A stretch of DNA of 39,312 bases, from assembly GCA_003516865.1 (NCBI GenBank), contig DPBR01000046.1, forward strand, positions 3,069 to 42,380, read 5' to 3'. The position numbers and the translations under genes are program-made. Position 1 is the first letter of the stretch, and each line of letters begins with the position of its first letter. Below are positions 31,869 through 39,312 of this stretch, in pieces. The notes beneath the pieces were generated by a model that worked only from the letters and a program-made list of their open reading frames with translations, searched no databases and was not told where the DNA came from. This DNA is from Oscillospiraceae bacterium (GTDB taxonomy: Bacteria; Bacillota; Clostridia; Oscillospirales; Ruminococcaceae).

Positions 31869-32486
31869 TTACCTCCTGCTTTCAACGAGCAAAATCAGCG
31901 CCGCGCCGCTGTGTACCGTGATTTTCGCGGTTTTTTCGGTGATTTCGTTGCTTAATCCGAGCGGGAAATCGTTCGTAAACTCAACTTCTTTCGTCGGATA
32001 TTTAACGCCGCTTTCGCTTATCACGGCGCTTTTTTCATACGCGAACACCGACATATACCCCGAAAAAGCGGGTATTTCGCGGGTTTCATTTTCAAGGATA
32101 AACGCGCGTTCTCCGCCGCCGAAAAGCTCGGCAGAAATCCCGCGCTTCTTCAGCCGATATATGAGCTGAATATTCGCGATTGTGTGGTCAAGCCTGCCGC
32201 CGAGCGCGCAAAGCAGCCTTAGCTCGTCAAATCCTCGTTCCAAAGCGATTTTCGCGGCAAGCTCAGTGTCCGAATAATCCTTTTCGGGCGGAAATTTTAT
32301 GATTTCGGCGCCGCTCGGAACAGCACTTTTCGCGCTGTCAAAATCGCCTGCGACAATTTCGGGCGAAATTCCCGCTTCAAGCGCGTAATCAAGCCCTTTA
32401 TCCGCCGCGATTACAAACCCCTCGGCAAGCTCGCGCGGAAATTCACCGCAGGGTGCGCCGCAGATTATCGTACAGATTTTTCCCAT
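31869..32486 (-). CDS. thiN: Thiamine pyrophosphokinase ThiN
   Basis: Makes thiamine diphosphate from thiamine and ATP. The 205 residues show AADKGLDYA (27-35), GDFDS (47-51), EKDYSDTE (68-75) and GGRLDHTIAN (96-105), the family's phosphate and Mg sites. It abuts rsgA directly (TGA then ATG). In many Firmicutes an rpe gene lies between rsgA and thiN; it is absent here. The cofactor it makes is used by the oxidoreductase encoded at 25077-27446. Confidence 0.95.
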   Translation of the reverse strand: MGKICTIICGAPCGEFPRELAEGFVIAADKGLDYALEAGISPEIVAGDFDSAKSAVPSGAEIIKFPPEKDYSDTELAAKIALERGFDELRLLCALGGRLDHTIANIQLIYRLKKRGISAELFGGGERAFILENETREIPAFSGYMSVFAYEKSAVISESGVKYPTKEVEFTNDFPLGLSNEITEKTAKITVHSGAALILLVESRR

Positions 32487-33380
32487 TCAATACTCCGGTT
32501 TCTTTTCCTCAAGCAACCGCAGATAGCTGTTATAGCGGCTTTCGGCGATTTCTCCGTCCTCGACCGCCTTTTTCACCGCGCAGCCCGTTTCCTTGACGTG
32601 GCGGCAATCCGAAAATCGGCACTTGCAGCGCGGTTCTCTGAACTCTCGGAACGCAAGGTCAAGCTCCTCGCGCGGTATATCGCAGTAATTTTCAAGTTCG
32701 ACCGCCGAAAATCCCGGCGTGTCCGCGACGTAATTACCGCCGATTTTGAACAGCTCGACCTGACGCGTCGTGTGCCTGCCTCTGCCGAGTTTTTTGCTGA
32801 TTTCGGCGGTTTTGAGCAGCAATTCGGGATAAAGCGCGTTCAAAAGGCTGGATTTCCCGACGCCCGAATTTCCCACAAACGCGCAGAATTTCCCCTCAAT
32901 CAGCTCCCTGAGCTTCTCCGCGCCCTCGCCCGTAAGGTTGTTCACCGAGCGCACGGGTATCCCGATTTTCTCGTAAATCCGCGGAAATTCTCCCGCCGAT
33001 TCAAGGTCTATTTTCGTGAAAACCACAATCGGTTCAATCCCGTTTCCGTCCGCAATCGCAATCAGCTTATCCAGCACAAATCGGTTAATTTTCGGCTCAG
33101 CCGTGCTGTTCACAAACACAATTCCGTCAAGATTTGCGAGAGGCGGGCGCAGCAAATAATTCCTGCGCTCGAAAATCTCCTCGATAACAGGCTCGGCGCT
33201 GTCGCAAACGCTCACGCGAACCCTGTCGCCCGCCGCAGGACTGATTTTCCTGTTCCGAAAAATCCCGCGCGCGGCGCACTTCACATTTTCACCTTTTATA
33301 TGCCCGTCGAGGGCGTCCGCATAATAGACGCCCCCGACCGCTTTTGTGATTATTCCGTTAAATTCAAACGAATTGTTCAT
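32487..33380 (-). CDS. rsgA: Ribosome small subunit-dependent GTPase RsgA
   Basis: A circularly permuted GTPase that helps 30S subunit maturation. The 297 residues have an N-terminal OB fold, then G4 TKID (122-125) before G1 GNSGVGKS (170-177) and G3 DTPG (220-223). The C-terminal zinc site uses Cys252 or 254, Cys259, His261 and Cys267. It is three bases downstream of the prkC stop and is a known substrate-type neighbour of PrkC in Firmicutes. Confidence 0.96.
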   Translation of the reverse strand: MNNSFEFNGIITKAVGGVYYADALDGHIKGENVKCAARGIFRNRKISPAAGDRVRVSVCDSAEPVIEEIFERRNYLLRPPLANLDGIVFVNSTAEPKINRFVLDKLIAIADGNGIEPIVVFTKIDLESAGEFPRIYEKIGIPVRSVNNLTGEGAEKLRELIEGKFCAFVGNSGVGKSSLLNALYPELLLKTAEISKKLGRGRHTTRQVELFKIGGNYVADTPGFSAVELENYCDIPREELDLAFREFREPRCKCRFSDCRHVKETGCAVKKAVEDGEIAESRYNSYLRLLEEKKPEY

Positions 33381-33383
33381 CTG

Positions 33384-35534
33384 TTACACCAACGATGTTC
33401 CGCTGTCGGACGAGCTTGAATCATCGGGATTATCGGGCGTCGTTCCCGAAAGCAGATAATCAAACACCTTGCTGTCCTTGAAAATCTGTTCCTTTTCGGT
33501 CTGCTCGTTGCCATCCTTGAAGGTGAGCTTCATCTGGAGATACGTCCCCTCAAGCCCCGTCTTGGTTGACATTACCTTAATCGCGAAATATTTCTCCTCG
33601 CCGGGCTTGCCCTTAACCGTGTAAGAGATTGTCTTTGAGCCTGCAAGGCTTACGTCGCGCGTTTCCGTCGCCGCAACATCGCGTACCGAGTCGACATAGA
33701 ACCTGAACTCGAACTCACCCGTAATCCTCGTCGGAAGCGTTACGTTAATCTCGCACTCCTTTTCGGGGGATTCTCCCGTGCTGTACGTCAGCTCGACTTC
33801 GGTGTTGGGAGCGACCTTTTCGCCTTTGGGAATACTCTGCTCGATAACCTCGTTCTTTTCCTTATCGCTCGCCTTCGCCGTGAGCTTCGGAACGAGATGA
33901 TATTCGTCGCAGCGCTTTGTCGCCTCGGCAATCGGCATTCCTACAAGATTCGGCATATAGAACATCTTATCCGCCGCGCCGTTGCTTACCATAATGACAA
34001 CCGTGCTTCCCTGCGGCAAAAACTCGTGCGCCGCGGGAGTTGTCGATATAACGTGACCCTCGGCGATTTCCTCGCTGTCGGCAAACGTTTTCGTGACCTT
34101 AAATCCATCGCGCTTGAGCGTGCGCTCGGCATTGTCGGCGGTCCTTCCCGTAACGTCCTGAATTTCAACCTGCTTTATGCCCTTGCTGACCTTTACGTTA
34201 ACGGTAACACCCTGCTTCACGCGTCTGCCCTCTACGAACTCCTGGTCGAAAATTTCGCCTTCCTTAGCCTCGTTGTACTCCTGCGAGGGAACAAGCTTCA
34301 TAAGCTTTCCGTCGCCGTACTTGGAATTTGCCTCGTCCCACGTCATTCCGATAAGGTTCGGCATATTGAACTCGCCGCCGTCCGTCACGCTTATGCCGCC
34401 GGAGTTGCTCACGCCCGAATTATCCGAGCTTTCGCCGCCGCCGAAGCCGTTTGCAAGCAGCATCAGAATAAGGAATACCGTCACGATTACAAACGCCGCG
34501 CCAACCGCGAACAAAATCGGTATCAGCGGGCTTCTGCGCTCCTCAATCTCGTCATCGTCGTCGTAATCGTCGTATTCGTCGTCGTCATAATCGTCGTCGG
34601 GAACGCTCTTTCTGCGCTGTTTTTCCTGCTCTGCGGCGGGATTAAGCTTATCCGCGAATTTTGACGTTCCGTCCGTTGAATTATACTTGTAATCGAACAC
34701 AATTCCGGGATTTTTCCGAAATTCCTCAAGGTCGGTAATCATCTCGCCCGCAGTCTGATAGCGCGCGTTCGGGTCTTTCTGCATCGCGCGCATAACAATC
34801 TGCTCAAGCCCTTCGGGAATGGTGGAATTAAGCTCCGTGGGCTTCTGGGGAACGCTCTGCATATGTTTCAGCGCAATAGCAACGGGCGTATCGCCGTCAA
34901 ACGGCTTCTTTCCTGTAAGCATCTCGTAAAGCGCAACGCCGACGGAATAAATATCGCTTCTTTCGTCGGTTATATCGCCGCGCGCCTGTTCGGGGCTGAT
35001 GTAATGAACCGAGCCTATGGTCTTTTCGGACATTGTTTTGTTGTTCTCGCGGTTAAATCTCGCGATACCAAAGTCCATCACCTTGATTGTGCCGTCGCGC
35101 AGGAGCATTATATTCGAGCTTTTCACGTCGCGGTGAACAATTCCGCGGTCGTGGGCGTGCTGAAGCGCGCGAAGCACCTGAACGGTGAAATGAACCGCGT
35201 CGCGCCATTTGAGAACGCCCTGCTGCTCGATGTAATCCGTGAGCGTAATTCCGTCGACATATTCCATTACAATAAACTGAACCTTGTCGGAAAAGCCCAC
35301 GTCATAGATTTTTACGATATTAGGGTGAGAAAGCAGAGCTATCGCCTTGCTCTCGTTTCTGAAGCGGCGCAGAAATTCGTCGCTTCCCGCAAACTCGGTC
35401 TTGAGGATTTTAACCGCGACAATTCTGTTTTCCTGAATATCCCTCGCGCGGTAAATATCCGCCATTCCGCCCACGCCGATAAGCTCAAGCAGCTCATAGC
35501 GTCCATCGAGCTTTTTTCCTATGTTGTTATCCAT
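33384..35534 (-). CDS. prkC: PASTA-domain Ser/Thr protein kinase PrkC
   Basis: A 716-residue membrane kinase that senses cell-wall fragments. The kinase domain (about 10-275) has Lys42, HRD (134-136) and DFG (154-156). A cytoplasmic juxtamembrane segment includes a very acidic run at 313-332 (mostly Asp, with Tyr and Glu), then one helix at about 336-361. Three PASTA repeats follow (about 392-460, 462-530, 538-605). The C-terminal 110 residues are a beta-rich domain with a Ser/Asp-rich end, longer than in B. subtilis PrkC (648 residues). Unlike most Firmicutes, it is 161 bases from prpC and has its own promoter. Confidence 0.96.
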   Translation of the reverse strand: MDNNIGKKLDGRYELLELIGVGGMADIYRARDIQENRIVAVKILKTEFAGSDEFLRRFRNESKAIALLSHPNIVKIYDVGFSDKVQFIVMEYVDGITLTDYIEQQGVLKWRDAVHFTVQVLRALQHAHDRGIVHRDVKSSNIMLLRDGTIKVMDFGIARFNRENNKTMSEKTIGSVHYISPEQARGDITDERSDIYSVGVALYEMLTGKKPFDGDTPVAIALKHMQSVPQKPTELNSTIPEGLEQIVMRAMQKDPNARYQTAGEMITDLEEFRKNPGIVFDYKYNSTDGTSKFADKLNPAAEQEKQRRKSVPDDDYDDDEYDDYDDDDEIEERRSPLIPILFAVGAAFVIVTVFLILMLLANGFGGGESSDNSGVSNSGGISVTDGGEFNMPNLIGMTWDEANSKYGDGKLMKLVPSQEYNEAKEGEIFDQEFVEGRRVKQGVTVNVKVSKGIKQVEIQDVTGRTADNAERTLKRDGFKVTKTFADSEEIAEGHVISTTPAAHEFLPQGSTVVIMVSNGAADKMFYMPNLVGMPIAEATKRCDEYHLVPKLTAKASDKEKNEVIEQSIPKGEKVAPNTEVELTYSTGESPEKECEINVTLPTRITGEFEFRFYVDSVRDVAATETRDVSLAGSKTISYTVKGKPGEEKYFAIKVMSTKTGLEGTYLQMKLTFKDGNEQTEKEQIFKDSKVFDYLLSGTTPDNPDDSSSSDSGTSLV

Positions 35535-35607
35535 AAATAACGAAAATCTCCTCTTAGAAAATCATTTGCTTAAATTCAAGTTAAAACAATATAAAAAACC
35601 AATTTAC

Positions 35608-35636
35608 ATAATAACACATATTCCGATAAAAGTCAA
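35608..35636 (-). promoter_or_regulatory. Sigma-A promoter in front of prkC
   Basis: On the minus strand: TTGACT (35636-35631), a 17-base spacer and TATTAT (35613-35608). It lies in the AT-rich 161-base gap between prpC and prkC and would start transcription near 35601, allowing prkC-rsgA-thiN to be expressed apart from prpC. Confidence 0.72.
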
Positions 35637-35695
35637 TTGCCGATTTTGCCAAAAAACAACGCTTAAAGCGGCGCAAACTTCGCAAATACTCCAAA

Positions 35696-36433
35696 TCACA
35701 GCTTAATCAGCGCAACCGAAACGTTGTCGTGACCGCCATTTGCGTTCGCGTAATTGACAAGCGCGCCGCAGCAGTCCTGAGGCTCGTTATCGAAGCAGAT
35801 ATCGAGGATATCGAGGTCGTCGCCATAGGAGGAAAGCCCGTCGCTGCACAAAAGAAGCATATCGCCCTTGTTGAGGTTAAGCTCGAAATAATCGGGAGTT
35901 ATCTCTTCCTCAGCACCGATTGCACGGGTGATTTTGTTGCGTTCGGGGTGAACGCGCGCCTGCTCTGCGGTAATCTGACCGCGCTCCACAAGCTCCCTGA
36001 CGTGCGAATGGTCCTTGGTTATCTGGCGGATACACTCGTCGTCGCCGTCCGTGAAAAGCTGATAAGCCCTGCTGTCGCCGACATTCACGATATACGCCGT
36101 TCCGTCCGCCACAATCGCCGCAACGCAGGTCGTCCCCATAATCTCGCTTCCGTGCTCCTCGGCGGCTGTGCGAACCATACTGTTCGCCGCCACAACCGCG
36201 GTTACAAGCAGGTTGCGTATCGAATTTCTGCCGAGATTTGCGCCGAAATTCTGCTTAATCCGCGTTGAAACAACGTCCACGGCAATCCTGCTCGCAAGCC
36301 CGCCGCGGCTTTCTCCGCCCATTCCGTCGCACAAAACCGCCGCGCAGACGTTCGCTCCGAGCGCCTCGCCCCAGACGTTATCCTGATTTTCGGCTCTTTC
36401 AAGACCGATATCCGTTTTTGAGTAAATATTCAA
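35696..36433 (-). CDS. prpC: PP2C-type protein phosphatase PrpC
   Basis: Removes phosphate from targets of PrkC. The metal-site motifs are all present: NQDN with Asp18, CDGMGG (35-40), GDSRAY and GGHDNVS. A TTG start at 36433 gives 245 residues, the usual family length, with AGAAGGTGAT just upstream; an ATG-type extension to 36523 adds 30 atypical residues and has no good site. The 142-base gap upstream to rlmN holds only a weak hairpin (GCCCG/CGGGC). Confidence 0.92.
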   Translation of the reverse strand: MNIYSKTDIGLERAENQDNVWGEALGANVCAAVLCDGMGGESRGGLASRIAVDVVSTRIKQNFGANLGRNSIRNLLVTAVVAANSMVRTAAEEHGSEIMGTTCVAAIVADGTAYIVNVGDSRAYQLFTDGDDECIRQITKDHSHVRELVERGQITAEQARVHPERNKITRAIGAEEEITPDYFELNLNKGDMLLLCSDGLSSYGDDLDILDICFDNEPQDCCGALVNYANANGGHDNVSVALIKL

Positions 36434-36574
36434 AAAATCACCTTCTGTAAGGAATTTATCTTTGCCCGCGCCGCCGAAATATCCGCAAAGCGCGTTTATC
36501 CGGAAAAACCCGGTAAATTTCACTTCACAGCCCGATTTGCGGGCAAAATCAAACTTTTCGGCAAAACGCCGTTT

Positions 36575-37594
36575 TCATTCGCCCTTGCTGTCGCGGCGAA
36601 GCTGACCGCAGGCGGCGTTTATATCCGCGCCAAGCGTGCGCCTGACGGTCGCGTTCATTCCCGCGTTCGTGAGAAGCCGCTGAAAGCGTTCCACATAAGG
36701 ACTTTTGCGGAAACCGCGCTCGCGGACTTCGTTTATCGGGATTAGATTTATATGGCAGTTTTTCCCGCCAAGCAGCGATATAAGCTCTTTCGCGGAGCTT
36801 TCATCATCGTTCACGCCCTCGATAAGCGAATATTCAAAGCTTATTCGGCGTCCGGTCGCCGCGAAATAGTCGTCGCAGGCTTTCATCAGCGTTTTCAGCG
36901 GGTATTTTTTGTTTATCGGCATTATCTCCGAGCGCTTTTCATCGGTCGCCGCGTGAAGCGAAACCGAGAGCGTAACGCCAAGCTTCAGCTTCGCAAGCTC
37001 GTAAATCCTGTCCACAACGCCGCAGGTTGAAAGCGAAACGCGCCGCAGGCTGAACCCGCTTTCATCGAGTATTTTCAGAAATTTCATCACATTGTCAAAA
37101 TTGTCGAGCGGCTCGCCGATGCCCATAAGAACGACGCTGTCCAGCGTTTTTCCGCTGTCGCGCTCGCTTTCGTACATCTGACCGAGCATTTCCGACGGTT
37201 CGAGATTTCTCACCCAGCCCGCGAGCGTGGACGCGCAGAATTTACAGCCCATTTTACAGCCGACCTGCGTCGATACGCAGAGCGCCGCGCCGTGCTTGTA
37301 GTCCATAAGCACGCTCTCGACAGCCTCGCCGTCCGAAAGCCCGTAAAGATATTTTACAGTATTATCTATCCCGCTGACAAGTCTTTTTTTGATTTTCAGT
37401 TGTTTTACACAAAATTTCTCCGATAATTCGCCGCGAAATTGTGCAGAAAGATTGCTCATCTGTTCAAAATCAGCGACTTTTTTGATGTGCAGCCAATCGA
37501 AAATCTGCTTTGCGCGGAATTTTTTCTCGCCCATTTCGAGTATTTTCTCGGAAAGTTCCTCAAAAGTCAGCGATAATATATCAACTTTTTCCAT
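36575..37594 (-). CDS. rlmN: 23S rRNA (adenine2503-C2)-methyltransferase RlmN
   Basis: Radical SAM enzyme that methylates A2503 of 23S rRNA and A37 of some tRNAs. The 339 residues have the cluster motif CKMGCKFC (Cys113, 117, 120), a preceding Cys106, and the C-terminal catalytic cysteine in NAACGQL. GIGEPLDN is the SAM-binding GGE-like motif. It lies 17 bases downstream of rsmB. Confidence 0.96.
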   Translation of the reverse strand: MEKVDILSLTFEELSEKILEMGEKKFRAKQIFDWLHIKKVADFEQMSNLSAQFRGELSEKFCVKQLKIKKRLVSGIDNTVKYLYGLSDGEAVESVLMDYKHGAALCVSTQVGCKMGCKFCASTLAGWVRNLEPSEMLGQMYESERDSGKTLDSVVLMGIGEPLDNFDNVMKFLKILDESGFSLRRVSLSTCGVVDRIYELAKLKLGVTLSVSLHAATDEKRSEIMPINKKYPLKTLMKACDDYFAATGRRISFEYSLIEGVNDDESSAKELISLLGGKNCHINLIPINEVRERGFRKSPYVERFQRLLTNAGMNATVRRTLGADINAACGQLRRDSKGE

Positions 37595-37611
37595 ATTTTT
37601 CCTCTAAAGAG

Positions 37612-38937
37612 TCACTTAATTCTGCGGAAAGCCGCCGTGAAGAAGCCGTCGCCGCCGTCCTTTTCGGGGAAGAAAGTACGCGTGGGACTGTTCTCCGCGC
37701 CGTCGTAAGGTATCGTCTGCACAATCGGCAGAAAATCGGGGTGCTCTTCGGCGAACGCCGCCGCAACATCGTCGTTTTCCGCGCGGGAAAGCGTGCAGGT
37801 TGAATAAACCAGCGTTCCGCCAACCTTAACATACCTTGACGAAACCTCAAGAATGGCTCTCTGAAGCCGCGGAAGCTCGTCAAACTCGCGCTCGGTCTTG
37901 TACTTTATTTCGGGCTTGCGGCGAATTACGCCAAGTCCCGAACAAGGCACGTCGCAAAGCACTCTGTCCGCCTGCGGAAGCTCCTCGCTGAACTTCACGG
38001 CGTTATTCTGCTTTGCCTCGACAATCCGCAGTCCCAAGCGCTTCGCGCCCTCCGCGATGAGGTTTACCCTCCCGTCGTAAAGGTCAAGACTCAGCAGTCT
38101 GCCGTTATTTCCCATAAGCTCCGCCATTGTAAACGTTTTCCCGCCGGGAGCCGCGCAGATGTCGATTACCGTTTCGTTCACAATCGGTCTGAGCGTCAGG
38201 CAGCAAAGCTGGCTCGATACGTCCTGAACGTGGAAAAGTCCTGCCTTAAACGCTTCGAGCTGCTCGATTTCGCCCGCTTTTTCGAGCCGCACACAGCCGT
38301 TAAGCCGCGGATTTCGCTCCGCTTTCACGCCCTCGTTTTTCAGCAGCGCCACAAGCTCGTCGTCCGAAACCTTCGTTGTGTTCACCCTCGCGTAAAGCGG
38401 CGGCGCGCCGAGCGACGCTTCCATCGCCTTTATCGCGTTCTCCTCGCCGTACTCTCTGAGCCATTTCGCGGCAATCCACTCCGGACAGGAATACTCCAGC
38501 GACAGCCTTTTCACATCGTCAAGTCCCGTGAAATTAACCTTTTTTCCGTTTCTGATAAAGCTTCTCAGCATTCCGTTCACGAAGCCCTCAGCGCCGAACG
38601 ATTTCAGCTTTCTGCAAAGCTTCACGCTTTCGTTTACAGCGGCGCTTTCGGGTACCGACGGCATATACAAAAGCTGATAAAACCCCATTCTAAGCGCGGT
38701 TACAGCTTCTTTTTCGAGCTTTGAGAAAGGTATTCTGCTGTTCTGCCCGATGATGAAATCAAGCGTCATTCTGCGCTCCGTCACGCCGTAAAACAGCGCG
38801 GCGGCAAACGCTTTGTCGCGCTCCGAAAGTCCCTGCTCCGAAAGCGCGCCGTCAAGCAGAATATTTGAATAGGACCCGCTGCTTTCCAGCTTCAGAAGCA
38901 GCTTTGCAGCGGTTAATCGAGCGTCAGCCATAGCCAT
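37612..38937 (-). CDS. rsmB: 16S rRNA (cytosine967-C5)-methyltransferase RsmB
   Basis: Methylates C967 of 16S rRNA. The 441 residues consist of an N-terminal NusB-like helical domain (about 1-140) and a Rossmann methyltransferase domain. Motif I is in DICAAPGGKTFTMAELMG, the general-base motif is CDVPCSGLGV, and the catalytic cysteine is in VYSTCTLSRAEND. It lies 15 bases after fmt in the standard order. Confidence 0.96.
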   Translation of the reverse strand: MAMADARLTAAKLLLKLESSGSYSNILLDGALSEQGLSERDKAFAAALFYGVTERRMTLDFIIGQNSRIPFSKLEKEAVTALRMGFYQLLYMPSVPESAAVNESVKLCRKLKSFGAEGFVNGMLRSFIRNGKKVNFTGLDDVKRLSLEYSCPEWIAAKWLREYGEENAIKAMEASLGAPPLYARVNTTKVSDDELVALLKNEGVKAERNPRLNGCVRLEKAGEIEQLEAFKAGLFHVQDVSSQLCCLTLRPIVNETVIDICAAPGGKTFTMAELMGNNGRLLSLDLYDGRVNLIAEGAKRLGLRIVEAKQNNAVKFSEELPQADRVLCDVPCSGLGVIRRKPEIKYKTEREFDELPRLQRAILEVSSRYVKVGGTLVYSTCTLSRAENDDVAAAFAEEHPDFLPIVQTIPYDGAENSPTRTFFPEKDGGDGFFTAAFRRIK

Positions 38938-38952
38938 TTTTCTCCGTTAATT

Positions 38953-39312
38953 TCATATTCCAAGAACGGTTTCCGAACTAATTTTCTTGCCGCGGAGGAA
39001 GTCCTCCGTTTTCATTCGCTTCGAGCCTTCAAGCTGTATTTCAAGCAGCTCCCCGCATTCTCCCCCGCCGCAGGAAACGACGAATTTCTTCTCGTCCGCA
39101 ATCGTCCCTGCGGGGAGCGCCGATTTCTGCGCCAAAACCGCCGCGCGATACACTTTCAGCCGCTTTCCGTCAAGAAAAGTATACGCGCAAGGAACATCCG
39201 CCATCGCTCTGATGAAATTGTGAACATCGCGCGCAGGTCTAGTGAAATCAATTTTCAGCTCGTCTTTGAGGATTTTCTCCGCGTAACAAGCCTCGCCTTG
39301 CTGTTTTTCACG
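38953..39312 (-). CDS. fmt: Methionyl-tRNA formyltransferase Fmt, C-terminal 119 residues
   Basis: The reading frame is open to the right edge of the window. The visible part has the end of the catalytic region and the C-terminal OB-fold domain that binds tRNA: GEACYAEKILKDELKIDFTR followed by PARDVHNFIRAM and the PCAYTFLDGKRLKVYRA stretch. The full protein is usually about 310 residues, so roughly two thirds lies outside. It ends 15 bases before rsmB. Confidence 0.93.
   Translation of the reverse strand, partial: REKQQGEACYAEKILKDELKIDFTRPARDVHNFIRAMADVPCAYTFLDGKRLKVYRAAVLAQKSALPAGTIADEKKFVVSCGGGECGELLEIQLEGSKRMKTEDFLRGKKISSETVLGI

Noticed and set aside
30756..31955. Plus-strand open frame of 399 codons
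   Set aside because: Antisense to the aldo/keto reductase, whose tetrad and both iron-sulfur motifs are intact.
35641..35695. Terminator after prpC
   Set aside because: CGCTT/AAGCG followed by a T-run is visible on the minus strand, but the stem is only about five pairs with a one-base loop, so I did not list it.

Overview
This window looks like chromosomal DNA of an anaerobic gut- or rumen-type Clostridia, probably Oscillospiraceae/Ruminococcaceae. The grounds are a ferredoxin-dependent 2-oxoacid oxidoreductase, sigma-A promoters of Firmicutes type, and the Firmicutes order fmt-rsmB-rlmN-prpC-prkC-rsgA-thiN. There are no phage genes, transposases, tRNA or rRNA genes, or CRISPR arrays. The placement is inferred from gene content, not from a database search.

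Region 1 (1-23507, all minus strand) is one very long uronate/pectin-oligosaccharide locus that runs off the left edge. From its promoter at about 23691-23719 it reads: ECF S-component protein, two CUT1 permeases (LplB/LplC type), a large lipoprotein binding protein, two small membrane proteins, a MsmX/UgpC-type ATPase, two more small membrane proteins, GH28, GH105, a small membrane protein, GH4 alpha-galacturonidase with a CHEV motif, an AEC transporter, KduD, a KDPG aldolase-VOC fusion, KdgK, a TIM-barrel isomerase-like protein, KduI, a second MsmX/UgpC-type ATPase, a MATE transporter, UxaB and UxaA (partial). The enzymes have no visible signal peptides. The picture is import of galacturonate oligomers and their breakdown in the cytoplasm: unsaturated ends go by GH105 then KduI and KduD, and saturated ends go by GH28/GH4 then UxaB and UxaA. 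Both routes meet at 2-keto-3-deoxygluconate, then KdgK and the aldolase give pyruvate and glyceraldehyde 3-phosphate. UxaC, a pectate lyase and a transcription factor are not in the window. A divergent CE8 pectin methylesterase (23929-24834, plus) completes the set.

Region 2 (24835-25076) is a dense block of stem-loops between convergent genes, bracketed by two identical hairpins.

Region 3 (25077-28329, minus) is a five-gene operon: a MinD/ParA-like ATPase, a 2x[4Fe-4S] ferredoxin subunit, and the alpha, beta and gamma subunits of a VOR/KOR-type 2-oxoacid:ferredoxin oxidoreductase. It has a consensus promoter and is divergent from a DUF1836 putative regulator (28497-29087, plus). A second hairpin-bracketed convergent junction follows (29088-29325).

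Region 4 (29326-39312, minus) is a housekeeping cluster: fmt (5' truncated), rsmB, rlmN, prpC, prkC, rsgA, thiN, an iron-sulfur aldo/keto reductase and an unusual double-domain ThyX. prkC has its own apparent promoter.

The parts that look least described are the group of small four-helix membrane proteins built around the ABC ATPase, the tandem ThyX with its active-site motifs split between two halves, the ATPase tied to the oxidoreductase, and the bracketed stem-loop arrays.
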